Source: Ichthyophis bannanicus (Eukaryota > Chordata > Amphibia > Gymnophiona > Ichthyophiidae). From it: a DNA stretch of 64,000 nt. Of the stretch, positions 35,040 through 46,157 are shown piece by piece. Under the pieces are notes generated by a model. That model was not told the origin of the DNA and did not search any database. It worked only from the letters and a program-made list of their open reading frames with translations. Made by a program: the position numbers and the translations under genes. The DNA lies in the NCBI GenBank assembly GCA_033557465.1, contig CM066036.1, positions 720,949,828 through 721,013,827 of the forward strand, read 5' to 3'. Position 1 is the stretch's first letter, and every line of letters begins with the position of its first letter.

Positions 35040-35400
35040 AAGCCTATAACCTGAATGTCCTAGAAGGCAGTGTGAAAACAGGGAGAAAATGTGTTTAGCC
35101 AGGAATGCTAAAGAACCTTGTTGCTGAAGAAAGGATATTTCTTGTGGGTGAAGAGAAGAGAAACCTTGCTGATTGCTGAATGGTTTTGGAAAACAGCAAC
35201 ACGTTAAAAAGCTACATAAAGCAGTTTCATTGTTTGTTTGGGATAAATGCCTATGTTTTATTGTTTGGAGAAAGAATCCTGTTTGTTTTGCGTTGAGCCT
35301 TAATGCTCTTCAGAAAAAGAAATAAAATTCCTGTGTTTTGCCTTGTAAACCCTCGGTCTCCACACTACTTGTTTTTTTCTAAACAACACAACTACAAATC
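35040..35400 (+). repeat. Candidate LTR / 3' end following the gypsy-like ORF
   Basis: AAATAAAATTCCTG at about 35320 gives a polyadenylation signal, followed by a GTAAACCCTCGGTCTCCAC stretch of the kind seen downstream of the signal in LTR R-U5 regions. No second LTR was found, so boundaries are uncertain. Confidence 0.35.
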
Positions 35401-36629
35401 CCAGCAGCCCCGGCGCTGGATGAGGAAGAAAACTCTTTAATTAAAGGACTAACAAGTGCAGCCCTAGGCTTATAGGCTGTTGCCTTGGGCCAGGGGCCTC
35501 CACAAGCCGCAGTGCTGTGTCGTCCTGTTGCCATGGCACCGTGGCTCCTGGCAAACCACGAAATGTTCCTTTCTCTGCAGCCTGACCCCTGATCAGGCCT
35601 GCTGTGGCCAGGATCGTGCTCTGGGGACCCCTCCTGCAACCCCTCGCCTTTCTTACTGGCCCCAGATGCATGATTCATTGCTAGCTAGGGAGACTTTTTC
35701 CACCTCCGAGGTGGAATAAGTCCCCATCCAAATGGCTGACCCTGGACGTACAGGGACAACCCCAGATTCGGCTCTGTACGCTCAGGGTCAGGTTCCCACC
35801 TACTGTCCGCCCTCGCCCCGCCTTCAACCCACACCCTCCAACTCAGGAACAGAGCTCCCCACACATCTCGGATCTATATGTGGTAAGTTCTGACATCAGA
35901 ATTGGCATCCAGATGTTTAGCGTGGCTAGTCATCTGGATTAGACGTCCAGCCCCGCTAAACACAGCTGAGAATTTGGCTCCATATTGTTCTCTGTAAACT
36001 GCCATGTCCCCAGTGAAAAATGGTATATAAATAAATAAATGTCATTGAATATTAACCTACTGTGTTTTAGATATCTATATTTAGGAGGGCTTCAGCCAAA
36101 TGTAAGCATCTAAGCTTTCAATGGAAAAATGTTCTAAACTGAGATACTCGCATTTAGGTCTGAAATTTATTCATTTAGACTTAGGTATTAAAGTTATCTG
36201 CCTAGTTCTTAAAATCAGTTCAGTACCAAACTTTTTCTCACCCTAATTCCACCTCCAGAAATCCCCACTTTTTAGTCTTCTGATTCAGGTAGTCTTCCCT
36301 TGTCAGTTTTCAAAGTTGCTAATTTTGGGGATAACTACCAAAGTTAGGTGAAAAAATCTGCTGAAAATGAACCTCAAACTCTCTACTAGATCTCTTTATT
36401 ATGATGGCTTGAGTGCCGATTCTAGATTGTGAAGGGCAATTTTATAACAGGATGCCATGGGTAGGTAACTACAGTACATAGGTGCCAAGATTGCTGCCAA
36501 CATAAGTGCTATATTATAAAGACAAGTAGATGGCCTACATGTCAGAGAACACACCTTGAATGTAGGCACAATCACTTACACCCAATCACAAGCTTTTCAT
36601 ACGTACTTTACGCACATTTGCAAATAGAT
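35401..36629. other. Non-coding stretch with a hairpin and a retroelement tail
   Basis: 35728-35795 forms a hairpin (TGACCCTGGACGTACAGGG against CTCTGTACGCTCAGGGTCA). 35985-36045 ends in GGTATATAAATAAATAAATG, a LINE or SINE tail. The rest is AT-rich with no recognised gene. Confidence 0.5.
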
Positions 36630-36686
36630 TAAGGGGTATGTTTACTAAAACCCCGGTAAGGTGCAGGCCCCGGTAGTGTGCGGGTG

Positions 36687-36703
36687 CCATATAAGGAGTG
36701 GGA
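36687..36703 (+). promoter_or_regulatory. Subterminal CArG/TATA-like motif (copy E)
   Basis: CCATATAAGG, then AGTGGGAG with one mismatch to the EGR-like core, 54 bp from the left end. Confidence 0.42.
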
Positions 36704-36841
36704 GTTCCGTCCTGAAAAAGAAAAGCCGGAATTTAAATATGCGCTAAGGTGCGCGGCGCCCTTGTACGCCCCCCCACCTTAGCGCATCAGAAGGCTGCGC
36801 GGGAGGCATATGTGGTACGCTGATGGGTAAGCAGAAGAGCA

Positions 36842-36912
36842 GAGCCACAGCACAATGGTTAAGACACTGACCAACGGTACAGGGATCAGGGGTTCAATTC
36901 CCCACAGTGCCC
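36842..36912 (+). repeat. tRNA-like module (copy E, first)
   Basis: CAGCACAATGGTTAAGACAC A-box region and GGGTTCAATTCCC B box. Confidence 0.6.
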
Positions 36913-37071
36913 AATGAAGATGGCTGGCTGAGGTGTTAATTTATGAGTTGCAGAAATACTGTGCAGCATGCTGATGTTTTTGGCGGCATAAGGCAGCGCG
37001 CTGATGTCTATGGAGGCAGTATAATACTGGGCGGTATAAGTGGCGCGCTGATGTGTAGGAAGAAGAGCAAA

Positions 37072-37140
37072 GCCACAGCACAATGGTTAAAACACTGACC
37101 AACAGTACAGGGATCAGGTATTCAATCCCCCACAATGCCT
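37072..37140 (+). repeat. tRNA-like module (copy E, second)
   Basis: CAGCACAATGGTTAAAACAC and GGTATTCAATCCCC. Near-copy of the first unit, 230 bp downstream, with a GGCGCGCTGATG spacer word. Confidence 0.58.
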
Positions 37141-37302
37141 AATGGAGGCAGCTGACTAAGGCATTATTTTAGGAGGCATATAAATGATGGGTGGCATAAG
37201 GAGGCGCGCTGATGGGCACAAGGCAGCGCGCCAATGTTTTAGGAGGCTTGTTAATATTGAGCGGCATAAGGCGGCGCGCTGATGTGCAATCACAGGAACA
37301 GA

Positions 37303-37370
37303 ACCACAGCACAATGGTTAAGACACAAACCAATGGTGCAGGGATCAGGGGTTCAATCCCCCAAAGTGCC
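37303..37370 (+). repeat. tRNA-like module (copy E, third)
   Basis: CAGCACAATGGTTAAGACAC and GGGTTCAATCCCC. Third member of the tandem series. Confidence 0.6.
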
Positions 37371-37484
37371 CAATGAACAAGGCTGGCTGAGGCATAACAT
37401 ATTATGGGGCAGATTGCTTTAGGAGGCATTTTAGTCATATTTTAATTGCCACTACTAGCAAACGCACTCCCAAAGTGTGTTAAC

Positions 37485-37590
37485 ATCAGGTGCCCTATAA
37501 GGCACATTTTAAAGTGCACTGTCAGCCAAGGCACCCTAGAATGTTGCTTATAGGGCGCTTTAGAGGGTGCCGTATGAGGTACCGCAAGGT
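37485..37590. repeat. Palindromic tract (copy E, first)
   Basis: GGTGCCCTATAAGGCAC and GGCACCCTAG-type words in both orientations between tRNA-like modules. Confidence 0.55.
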
Positions 37591-37675
37591 CAGTGTACTG
37601 TTTTTTATGGCAGCACTGTGCAGTTTAAGGAATGAAAAGCATACATAGGTGCGCTGACAGGCAAGGAGGAGCAGC

Positions 37676-37740
37676 AGTGGAGCACAATGGTTAAGGCACT
37701 GACTGCTGATACAGAGGTCATGGGTTTGCTCCCCAGTGTG
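37676..37740 (+). repeat. tRNA-like module (copy E, fourth)
   Basis: AGCACAATGGTTAAGGCACTG and GGGTTTGCTCCCC. Matches the reverse unit at 22742-22812 in C. Confidence 0.55.
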
Positions 37741-37854
37741 CCTAATATGTAAGGCTGGCTGTGGCATCAGCTTTGCATTGTACATATTTTGTCCTGCAGC
37801 ACTTTATATTTATGTTATTAATTGCTGCCAGCAAACACGCCCTCACGTGCCATA

Positions 37855-38048
37855 ATTGAAGGTGCCGTATAAGGCACCCTATAAGGCACTCCATAGGGCA
37901 CATTATAAATTGCACTGTCCGCCACAGCACCCTAAGATGTCCCCTATAGGTTGCGGCACAGGAGAATGTATAGTGCACCTTATATGGACGGGAACCATAA
38001 GGTGCCCTATAGGGCGCCCTATAAAGCACCCTCAGAGGCACCTTATGG
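37855..38048. repeat. Palindromic tract (copy E, second)
   Basis: AAGGTGCCGTATAAGGCACCC then AAGGTGCCCTATAGGGCGCC. Corresponds to the first tract of C read in reverse. Confidence 0.65.
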
Positions 38049-38131
38049 GTACAGTACGCTGAGGGTGTTTTTGCTGGCATCAAAATATGTACATTAAAAA
38101 AAGATAATGCATTGGACAACCCTATCAAATA

Positions 38132-38200
38132 ACCCCACTGTGGGTGTGAACCCATGCCCTCTGGCTTCAGAAGCAGTGCAGTAACCATTGGGCTACAGCT
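38132..38200 (-). repeat. tRNA-like module (copy E, fifth)
   Basis: Minus strand: TGTAGCCCAATGGTTACTGC and GGGTTCACACCC. Counterpart of 22273-22340. Confidence 0.5.
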
Positions 38201-39857
38201 CTATAGCTGCTAGCAAGCCCCTGGCTGGCTGCAGAGAGCATGCACATCACCACACAGACAGTCTGCTGTGGTCACCAGGATAGGGTTAGCCTACCCATAC
38301 CCATGATGCACTGCACATGCAAATCAGCTGTCCACAGATTAACACAAGATGTGCAATGCACCCCCACAGCACCTCTGCCCGGTAGAGGGAAGTGGCCATG
38401 TGCACCCACACACCACCTCGGCCTGGTAGGGGGTACTGACCGTGTGTTTTACTGGCACAGAGTAGCTACACACCGTCACATTGTGCGGGTACTGTGCTCA
38501 CCCTGACGGTGCAATGAGGCGCCCAGGACCAGGTCCACAACACCTTCCATGGCTGAAAGAGGCCATGCCAGAGATCCAAAGCAGTGTCAATGTGTGAGCT
38601 AGTTAGTTTCTGCACAAACACCTTGGATATCTCTGTCTGCTTCAATCAGGTGTAGCCCCCATCAACCCCCAAACCACCACCACCCCCCCTCCCCCTCCCC
38701 CTCCCCCAGGGCCAAGGGTGGCAAACAGGGCCTCCCATCATTAGATCCACATTCCACCTCCCTGCAAAGGTGGCAGTAGAGGGGACCATCAACCCCAGTC
38801 CTGCTGGGGAACAGACACCCTACAGGGCAGTCAATGCAGCTCTGTACACATCCCTAACACAATAGCAGACAGACATTAGGCCTGGATATGCTAAGCTGCA
38901 TCCCACCACTATCTGTTATTCTCCTGTAGCAAGTCATCAGCCACTGCACACCACAAGTTGCTCCATCAAGACACATACCAGTTGCAAACAGTGTGCTAGT
39001 TAGTCCACAGTGCATGTTCCCAGTGGAGATGCATGCACCCAGAACTGGGATGTCAGAATACACAGCAAGCAGTTAAATCAGTGACTGGGCCCCAAAAGGA
39101 AACCCATATCTATCACATGAGAAAAATACTATATAGCACTAGGGGGGGTGCCTAGCCATGCTGTGGTCACTGCACAGTCAGGGTGAGAGTGATCTCTCAG
39201 CAGGACATACTGAGGTCACCCTGTCTGTGTAGGTGGTGGCCGGGCACCAATATGTCCCAGTCAGTGCCCTATGCCCTGTGCAAATGCACCCTGGCCAGGC
39301 CACCCTGTCCATCCTATACCCATGGTACCTTGCTCCACATTATTCACATTGGCAGCCCAATACTGGCAACATTGCTGGCAGTGTGGGCTGTGGAAGGTGT
39401 TTGCAGCCACCACACACTGGATAGGCAGACAGCCACCCCCACACCTATGCCAGCATTGTGCTACTATAGAGAGGTCCAGCAGCCAAACCCACCACACCAG
39501 TCCTGGGCACAGTACAGGCATGGATATGGTACGCACTACTGTTGGGGGTCACTCCCCAGGGTGGTAAACACTGTCAGAGACCAGACCTGCAGCGCACACC
39601 GCAGACATCACAATGATTGTTATGGTGGAGATCAATGAGCAACATGTGCTTAACGTAGGAATTGATATCTGCCAGTTATCATGGGCAACATTTGGTAGCT
39701 GTGTACCATATACCCAGGTGTAGGGTGGCAGTGCAAAGATATGCAACTGCTAGTATTGGTGGATACAGGCAGGGCCCAATGTCCTGCCTCTCTAGGAGGC
39801 ATTGGCCAATGGGGCCGGGGGTGGGGGTGTCTGGCCCTGTTGGCTGCTGCTTTACGG

Positions 39858-40050
39858 CAGAGTGTCCCAACTCCAGTCCTGGTGTTGCAACAACTGTTTG
39901 GGTTTTCATGCTGTCCCTCATAAATATTCATGAGCTACATCAGCATACCATGGGGGTGGTGCATAGATATGCAGCACAGGCATCTTTAGTAGAGGCAGCA
40001 TGGATCCTGAATGGTGTGGGGCCCTCCAGGACTGCATTTGGGAGACTCTG
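39858..40050. mobile_element. 193-bp hAT-like MITE inside copy E
   Basis: Ends are CAGAGTGTCCC and GGGAGACTCTG. Same fold-back and same location as in A and F. Confidence 0.75.
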
Positions 40051-40200
40051 CTCTGGGTAATGCGGCTGTTTATGGTGTCTGTGTTTGGTGTGGTAAAATA
40101 TAGGCATGTGCACCATACGTATGTTCTCAGCAATAAAGGTTTCCCCTTACTATCACGGTTTAGTTGTAGAAAAAAAATATGTGGACTGGATTGGCAGTAG

Positions 40201-40278
40201 CCCCAGCTGGGCTTTGAATCTGTGACCTTCTGTTCCTGCACAAGCTGTCTGTGTGCACTGCACCACTGTGTTGCCACA
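40201..40278 (-). repeat. tRNA-like module (copy E, sixth)
   Basis: Minus strand: GTGGTGCAGTGCAC A-box region and AGATTCAAAGCCC B-box region. First of a duplicated pair. Confidence 0.5.
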
Positions 40279-40658
40279 GATATGCTGTGTTCCCTAGGGA
40301 GTCCATGACTGTACATCCAACAGAGCCTGTCTGTTACGGTGGACGGTGCCAGCCTGCACTGGCCTAGGCCACTGTCTGCTGTGGTTTGCAGCCACTGCCC
40401 CCTCCACCACCTGTACCCTTCCGCCAACATGCAGACATGTCCCTATCTGGAAAAAAGCATATGACCTGATTGAGTTGTGGCCCTCCAGGACTGAATTTGG
40501 GGCACTCGGCTGTCGGTAATGCCCATTGTTATGGTTTGTGTGCGGTGTAGGGTAAAATATAGGTGTTGGAACCATGCTTATGTTCTCTGCCATACAGGAG
40601 TGTCTGTACTATCACTGTTTAGTGGTGGGTAAAACTATGGGGACTGGGTTGGCAGGAG

Positions 40659-40736
40659 CCCCAGCTGGGGTTTGAACCTGTGATTCTCTGATCCTACAGG
40701 CACTGGCTGTGTCTGCTGCACCACACTGTGGCCACA
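40659..40736 (-). repeat. tRNA-like module (copy E, seventh)
   Basis: Minus strand: GTGGTGCAGCAGAC and AGGTTCAAACCCC. Second of the duplicated pair; a half MITE lies between the two at about 40470-40512. Confidence 0.55.
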
Positions 40737-41284
40737 GAGACAGTGCAGTCTCTGGAGATAGGAAACCTGGCCGCACGAGTCAGACACCCTGCTCTGCACA
40801 ATTTTACTGTGGGCTCGTTTACCTTGTATGGGGACAGGGGTGCAATTAAACCTCAAAAATGATCTCCAAAAAAAGAGGAAAAAACCAAAACCAAGCTGGG
40901 CAACAGTGATATCAATGGGCAACATGAAAAACACTCCCAGGAAAGCTCCATTAACATGCAGTGATTTTTGAATGGGTCTACGGAGCGTAGACCCTTCCAA
41001 AAATCATTTCTTTTTTTTGGAGCTTTCCTGGGAATGTTTTTTATGGTTGCCCATTAATATCACTGTTGCCCAGCTGGATTATAATTTATTTGAAATTTGT
41101 TGTGGTCATTTTCAATTTATATTTGCTATTTGGTTCTGTGCACATGTATCACACTGCTCACGTTTTTCAGGTTTCCCCGGTTTTGCTGTACATTGCTGAC
41201 GTAAATGGTTTCTCTTCCCTTTAAATCGGCTCTAACGCGAGGGTTTCACTTGCGGTATTTTTAATGCCGAATTCAGCCCCGCTC

Positions 41285-41520
41285 CTGTGCGGGGAGCCTC
41301 TCCCCTCCCACTCTCCACCCATTGACCCTGTCCCCCGCCCCTCGGGAGCCTTCCTCCGCCCTCCGTAAGCGTTTCCCCGCCTCTATCGCACATGAGCGCC
41401 CCGCACACGTGCGCCGGCCCGTTAATGTGACGCGCATGCGTGCAAGGCGCTTAAGAGCACTTAAGTGCATTATTAGCGTCCGCTCTTGTGCGCCGTGCAC
41501 GGGTGCGCGGTTTAGTAAAC
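41285..41520. repeat. 3' subterminal region of copy E
   Basis: CCTCTCCCCTCCCACTCTCC and CCCCCGCCCCTCGGG at 41297-41345, then CpG-rich GTGCGC and GCGCAC words at 41388-41512, for example GTGCGCCGTGCACGGGTGCG. Confidence 0.6.
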
Positions 41521-41741
41521 ATGCCCCTAAGATATTTTATTACAAGTACAAGTACGAACTCCGCCTTATGCAGAGACCTCTGAACAGACTGCACTCCCAG
41601 CTATACCTAAAGTTAAGTATGAACTTTCAAGTCAAAGTGCGTACTTTTATGCCAGTTGATATTTTAAAAGAGGGAGTTAGGAATTTAAATTAGTATGTCT
41701 GCATTGCCACACATGGAAAAAAAGGCACTATCCATGCTAAG

Positions 41742-41746
<5 letters not shown>

Positions 41747-41805
<59 letters not shown>

Positions 41806-41806
41806 A
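41747..41806. repeat. (AT)n microsatellite
   Basis: About 60 bases of almost uninterrupted TA dinucleotides with one TTTA interruption. Confidence 0.95.
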
Positions 41807-42089
41807 GTGTCACATGCTAATTTATGCAAAGTTACTCCTTAAAACTAAAATAATTTAACTAAGATCACAATACTTTATGAGGACATTTGATATACCACTG
41901 ATCATCAAAAAACATCTAAGTGGATAACATCAATATACATCACATTTCACACTAACACATTGTAATTAATTATACTTCAAGTGGTATAATTAGTTAGCCC
42001 TGACAGCACTGAAATGGTTAACAGAGGCATTAAATTCCAATTTCTAAAATCAGCTTCTCCAATTCCAAATGCCTCTCCAACCTACCCAC

Positions 42090-43260
42090 ATAGAAACATA
42101 GAAAAATGAAGACAGAAAAAGACCACATGGCTTAACTCAGGGGTGGGCACTTCCGATCCTGGAGGGCCGCAGAACAGTCAGGTTTTCATGATGTCCCTAA
42201 TGAATATTCATGGACCTATTTCCATACAATGGAAGGCAGTGGATGCAAATAGATCTCATGAAAATTCATTAGGGACATCATGAAAACCTGACTGGTCTGC
42301 GGCTCTCCAAGACCGGAATTGTCCACCCTGGCCTAACTAGTCTCTCCTTCCATATCGACAACTACACAGTCCCCTTTTTTCCTTTAGAGATCCTCTGTGT
42401 TTGTCCCATACTTTTTTGAATTCAGTTACTGTCCTCATCTCTACCACCTCCACTGGGAGACTATTCCATGGATCCACCATTCTTTCCGTAAAGAAATATT
42501 TCTGCATATCACTCCTGAATCTATCCCCTTTCACCTGCAACCCATGTCCCCTCGTAGCAGAACTCGTTTTCAATCAAAAGAGGCTTTTCTCCTGTGCAGT
42601 TATGCCACGGAGGTATTTAAACATCTCAATCATATCACCTCTATCCCGCCTTTCCTCTAAGGTGTACATATTAAGATCCTTAAATCTGTTCTCATATGCT
42701 TTATAATAAAGACCACTAACTATTTTAGTAGCCACGCTCTGTACTGACTCCATCCTGTTTATATCCTTTTGAAGGCGCGGTCTCCAAAATTGCACACAAT
42801 ACTCCAAATGAGGTCACAGCAAAGACTTATACAGAGGCACTATCACCTCCTTTTTTCTGCTAGCCCTTCCTCTCCATATGCACCCAAGCATCCTTGTAGC
42901 TTTTGCTGTCACCTTTTCTACCTGTTTAGCTACTTTAAGATCATCAGACACAACCACACCTAGGTTCCGCTCTTCTTTAGTGGATAAAAGTACTTAACCC
43001 CCTATACTATATTGCTCCCTTGGATTGCTGCAGCACAAATGCATGACCTTACATTTTTTAACATTAAATTCCATCTGCCAAATTCTAGACCATTCTTCAA
43101 GCTTAGCTGGATCCCACCTCATGTTATCTACACCTTCCTGGGTGTCTACTCTATTTTTGTATCATTCGCAAAGAGGCAAACTTCACCTGACAGCCCTTCC
43201 GCTATATCACTAACAAAGACGTTAAAAAGAATCAGACCAAGGACCCAGTGTATCAATATT
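42090..43260 (-). pseudogene. CR1 LINE 3' part (minus strand)
   Basis: Minus-strand frames give the RT C-terminal region. 42574-42807 has MEYCVQFWRP and NMYTLEERRDRGDMIEMFKYL; 42337-42573 has MVDPWNSLPVEVVEM. Its 3' end, at the left, is TTCTATG-type repeats (CATAGAAACATAGAA on the plus strand). The hAT MITE at 42138-42330 interrupts it. The uninterrupted sequence is seen at 60930-60965. Confidence 0.8.
42138..42330. mobile_element. Stand-alone 193-bp hAT-like MITE
   Basis: Ends are CAGGGGTGGGCA and GTCCACCCTG with an imperfect 8-bp duplication GCTTAACT/GCCTAACT. The interior (GGTTTTCATGATGTCCCTAATG) is that of the MITE inside A, C, E and F, so this family also moves outside the long TIR elements. 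Confidence 0.85.
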
Positions 43261-43886
43261 TCTTTCAATTTTTCTGTAGCTTGTCAGACGGCTGCCTAGG
43301 GTGAGAACTTACACAATCTTGACGATGCATATATTCATATGATTCTTGCAAGATATTGTGGGTATTTTAGTTCATTCACTCCCAAACACAGCTGATGACA
43401 ATAATTTGAGTTGTGAAACCAAGTGGTAAGATCAATAAAATACTTCTTTTATTGATGGGGTTTAATTCACCCAGCACATGTATGCTTGATAGCACTATAA
43501 ATGAGGTTACTTGCTTGCAGTGTTTAAAAATAGATAACAAAAAGTCACAAAGTAAACCAGAAACAACCTTCAGCTTGTCAGGCAATTAGCTAATGTTTTC
43601 TTAGCAAATAATTACCAAATACAAAGGCACAAAGTAAAGAATAAACTTTGCTGATTAGGTTAACTTCTGCTTATTTTCCACGCCGATCTCAGCAGTGATT
43701 CTCCCTTGCTCACACACACAATCAGGTGCAGCCCTAATTACTATCAATGGACCAGCTGAAAGCCTTTAGCTGGCTGGCTGGCTGCTACTGTGTGAGCCCA
43801 AATCCTGCTTTAAGAGCTGTTTGAAGTGGAAATAAAGAACAAAGTTAGGTTTCTTTGTGATGGCTGATGTGTTTGCTCAGAGAAAG
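43261..43886 (-). repeat. Candidate 3' LTR of the gypsy element
   Basis: The sequence after the stop of the integrase ORF has, on the minus strand, CATCAATAAAAGAAG as a polyadenylation signal region, about 450 bases past the stop. The matching 5' LTR is missing because the element is cut by a CR1 copy, so the boundaries are guesses. Confidence 0.4.
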
Positions 43887-46157
43887 CTAGTAATAGCATT
43901 TAGATAGAGAACAGTCCATATAAACTGTACTTTCATCTGCTGTATCAATCAGCATAGGGTCATTATCATACATTGGCACAGACGAGTCTTTCATTAAGGC
44001 ACTATCATGAGAATGCTTATTCCCTTGCTGCCATTCTCTATTATAGATAGGGTCTGGATCAGTGTTTATACCTGAGCCTCTCCTGCTATCATTATTCCTC
44101 TCTGTATAGCCTGGCCAATATGTAATCCAATTCTGATGTCCAGCCTTCCAATCTTGATCCCTGGACACTGGATCTTCTCTCACATACCTTCTGGCCTTGG
44201 TCTGAAAGTCCCTTCCACATGCAGTCTTCTCTCTTCCAGGTAGCCACTGGTGATTCCTATCTCTGCCACTCCATTCCTCTGGCTGAATCCAGTCCAATGG
44301 ACTCTGCTGGCTTTTGGAATACCTCCCAGTATGAGTACTGCCTTGGAATCTCCCAGACCTTCCAATGGCCTTTCTTCTCTTCCTTCCAGAGAGTTTCCTT
44401 CTCTCTCTATCTGAGTGGCTTTTGCTGAAGCTGTTCTTCCAACTGTTGCTGAAACTGTTTCCTGAAGAATAAGCTCTACTCTTATCCTGTTCTAATGTGT
44501 GCTGCTCCCTAACACAGCGCAGCTGTCTTGAATCAGGCCCTGCCCTTTGAGATGAGTGCTTAGGGATTACCTCATAGCTCTCTTGATTGCACACACATTT
44601 TCTCACTTCAGCCCCTCTCATGGCTGCTGGAAACCTGGTGCATTCTGGGACTGGTAGTCTTTTATGTGAAAACTCTGTTTTCTCACTTCTACCAGAACTG
44701 ACAGGTTGCTTGTTCAGAGTCACATCATCTTTTCTATAGCTCCTACCTGAGCTATGATAAGCTTCCTTATCACATACCCCCCTGCTTAAGTTATTACGGA
44801 CTGGTTTTACTGGTGAAACTACTTCTCTACAGTCCGTAATACCTACGAGAGTGTTATCTTCTTGAAGCTCACTTACTTCCTGACTGGGTTCAAGGTCATT
44901 ATCTACAGGCCTCTCCTTCCAAGACTTAAGTACATTAATATGGTAGGTCTGCCTACGCCCTCTGGCATTTTCTACCATATAAGACACTGGGCTTACTTGT
45001 TTAACAACCTCCCATGGCCCTTTCCACTGTACCTCAAATTTTGGAGCAGTTCCTGCTACTTGAACAAAAACCTTTTCACCAATGCTTAATTGGCGGCTTT
45101 TGGCCTTTCTATCATACCACCCTTTCTGGCGAACTTGACTGTCCTGCAGGTTCCTCTCATCAACCTGCGACGTCCTTTTCAAACGTGCTCTCAAGTCACG
45201 TAGAAACAGTGGCACCTCCTGACTTCCTGGTTCAGGATCAATCCATTGTTCCCTCAAAATATCCAACAAACCCCGGGGAGCCCTACCATACATCAACTCA
45301 TACGGAGTTACACCTAGGGACACTTGAATTCTTTCCCTGCAGGCATATAAGGCAAAGGGTAATAACATATCCCATTCTTTTACCTCTCCTGCTAACCCCC
45401 TTCTCAACATTTGTTTGAGAGTTTGGTTGAATCTCTCCACCAAACCATTTGATTGTGGATGGTAGGCTGAGGTTTTCACGTGACGAATGCCAAAGGCATC
45501 CCAGACCTGGGCCAAATATTTGGATACAAAATTGGACCCTCGGTCAGTCAACACCTCTCTTGGGAATCCCACTTCACAAAACAATTTTACTAGCTCTAAA
45601 GCTATTGTTTTTGCAGAAACATTCCTCAATGGTATGGCCCAGGGAAACCTTGTTGCCTGATCTACCATAACTAGGATGTATTGGAAACCTCGGGGCGTTT
45701 TAACTAATGGGCCTACAATATCCATGGCAATGCGACCAATTGGGTCTGTGATGATTGGCATGGGGATCAATGGCACCACCGGGGGGTGAGCCGCTGTAAC
45801 TCGCTGACACGCTGGACATGCAGCACAAAACTGGGCAGTTTCTTTGAAGATACCTGGCCAGTAAAAACGCACAAGAATTTGATCCAGCGTTCCTTGCATA
45901 CCTTTATGACCTCCCACTGGATGATCATGTGCTAGTCTAAGTACTAGCCCTTTGAAAGTTGTGGGTACCACCAATTGTTTACGTATGGCACCATTTCTGG
46001 GGTCCTGACTCTCTCTATATAATATGTCATTATCTAGTCTGAATCTGGGCAATTCCTCCCTGACCTCCTGAGCATACTTAAAAGCTTGGGTGAGAGCTTG
46101 ATCAGCTCGCTGCTCTTGTGGAAAGTTAGGAAACTTTGCCACCAACTCAGCTGGCAC
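43887..46157 (-). CDS. Ty3/gypsy integrase ORF with long basic tail, no reverse transcriptase
   Basis: This 756-residue frame has a zinc-binding HHCC domain (H79, H84, C114, C117), then an integrase core with D146 (AMDIVGP), D205 (LTDRGSNF) and E241 (NGLVERFNQ). The D-35-E spacing is intact. A KWKGP-like domain (about 363-412, QWKGPWEV to YHINVL) ends the integrase. The remaining about 340 residues are serine-, arginine- and glutamine-rich and end in VYMDCSL; no RT or RNase H motif is present. The first codon is GTG, directly after the TGA that ends the protease frame (46158-46160), so this is the continuation of one ORF. Integrase directly after protease recalls Gmr1-like gypsy elements, where RT follows integrase; here RT is missing. 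Confidence 0.8.
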   Translation of the reverse strand: MPAELVAKFPNFPQEQRADQALTQAFKYAQEVREELPRFRLDNDILYRESQDPRNGAIRKQLVVPTTFKGLVLRLAHDHPVGGHKGMQGTLDQILVRFYWPGIFKETAQFCAACPACQRVTAAHPPVVPLIPMPIITDPIGRIAMDIVGPLVKTPRGFQYILVMVDQATRFPWAIPLRNVSAKTIALELVKLFCEVGFPREVLTDRGSNFVSKYLAQVWDAFGIRHVKTSAYHPQSNGLVERFNQTLKQMLRRGLAGEVKEWDMLLPFALYACRERIQVSLGVTPYELMYGRAPRGLLDILREQWIDPEPGSQEVPLFLRDLRARLKRTSQVDERNLQDSQVRQKGWYDRKAKSRQLSIGEKVFVQVAGTAPKFEVQWKGPWEVVKQVSPVSYMVENARGRRQTYHINVLKSWKERPVDNDLEPSQEVSELQEDNTLVGITDCREVVSPVKPVRNNLSRGVCDKEAYHSSGRSYRKDDVTLNKQPVSSGRSEKTEFSHKRLPVPECTRFPAAMRGAEVRKCVCNQESYEVIPKHSSQRAGPDSRQLRCVREQHTLEQDKSRAYSSGNSFSNSWKNSFSKSHSDRERRKLSGRKRRKAIGRSGRFQGSTHTGRYSKSQQSPLDWIQPEEWSGRDRNHQWLPGREKTACGRDFQTKARRYVREDPVSRDQDWKAGHQNWITYWPGYTERNNDSRRGSGINTDPDPIYNREWQQGNKHSHDSALMKDSSVPMYDNDPMLIDTADESTVYMDCSLSKCYY

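Larger units (their letters stand above)
36633..41527 (+). mobile_element. Long non-coding TIR element, copy E
   Basis: Ends are GGGGTATGTTTACTAAAACC and GGTTTAGTAAACATGCCCC with a perfect TAA duplication (36630-36632, 41528-41530). The 4895-bp copy is of the C subfamily. It has seven tRNA-like modules (three near-identical ones spaced about 230 bp at 36842, 37072 and 37303), two palindromic tracts, the hAT MITE at 39858-40050, a tandemly duplicated reverse module and GTGCGC-type palindromes at the right. No coding region recognised. Sequence 40930-41040 forms a fold-back around GGTCTACGGAGCGTAGACCC. Confidence 0.85.

Noticed and set aside
41747..41806. TA tract as a notable structure
   Set aside because: Ordinary dinucleotide microsatellite.
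45014..45418. Plus-strand 134-residue ORF
   Set aside because: It is the antisense shadow of the gypsy integrase.
43887..46157. Integrase ORF with its own initiator Met
   Set aside because: The first codon is GTG immediately after TGA in the same frame, so the frame continues from the protease.
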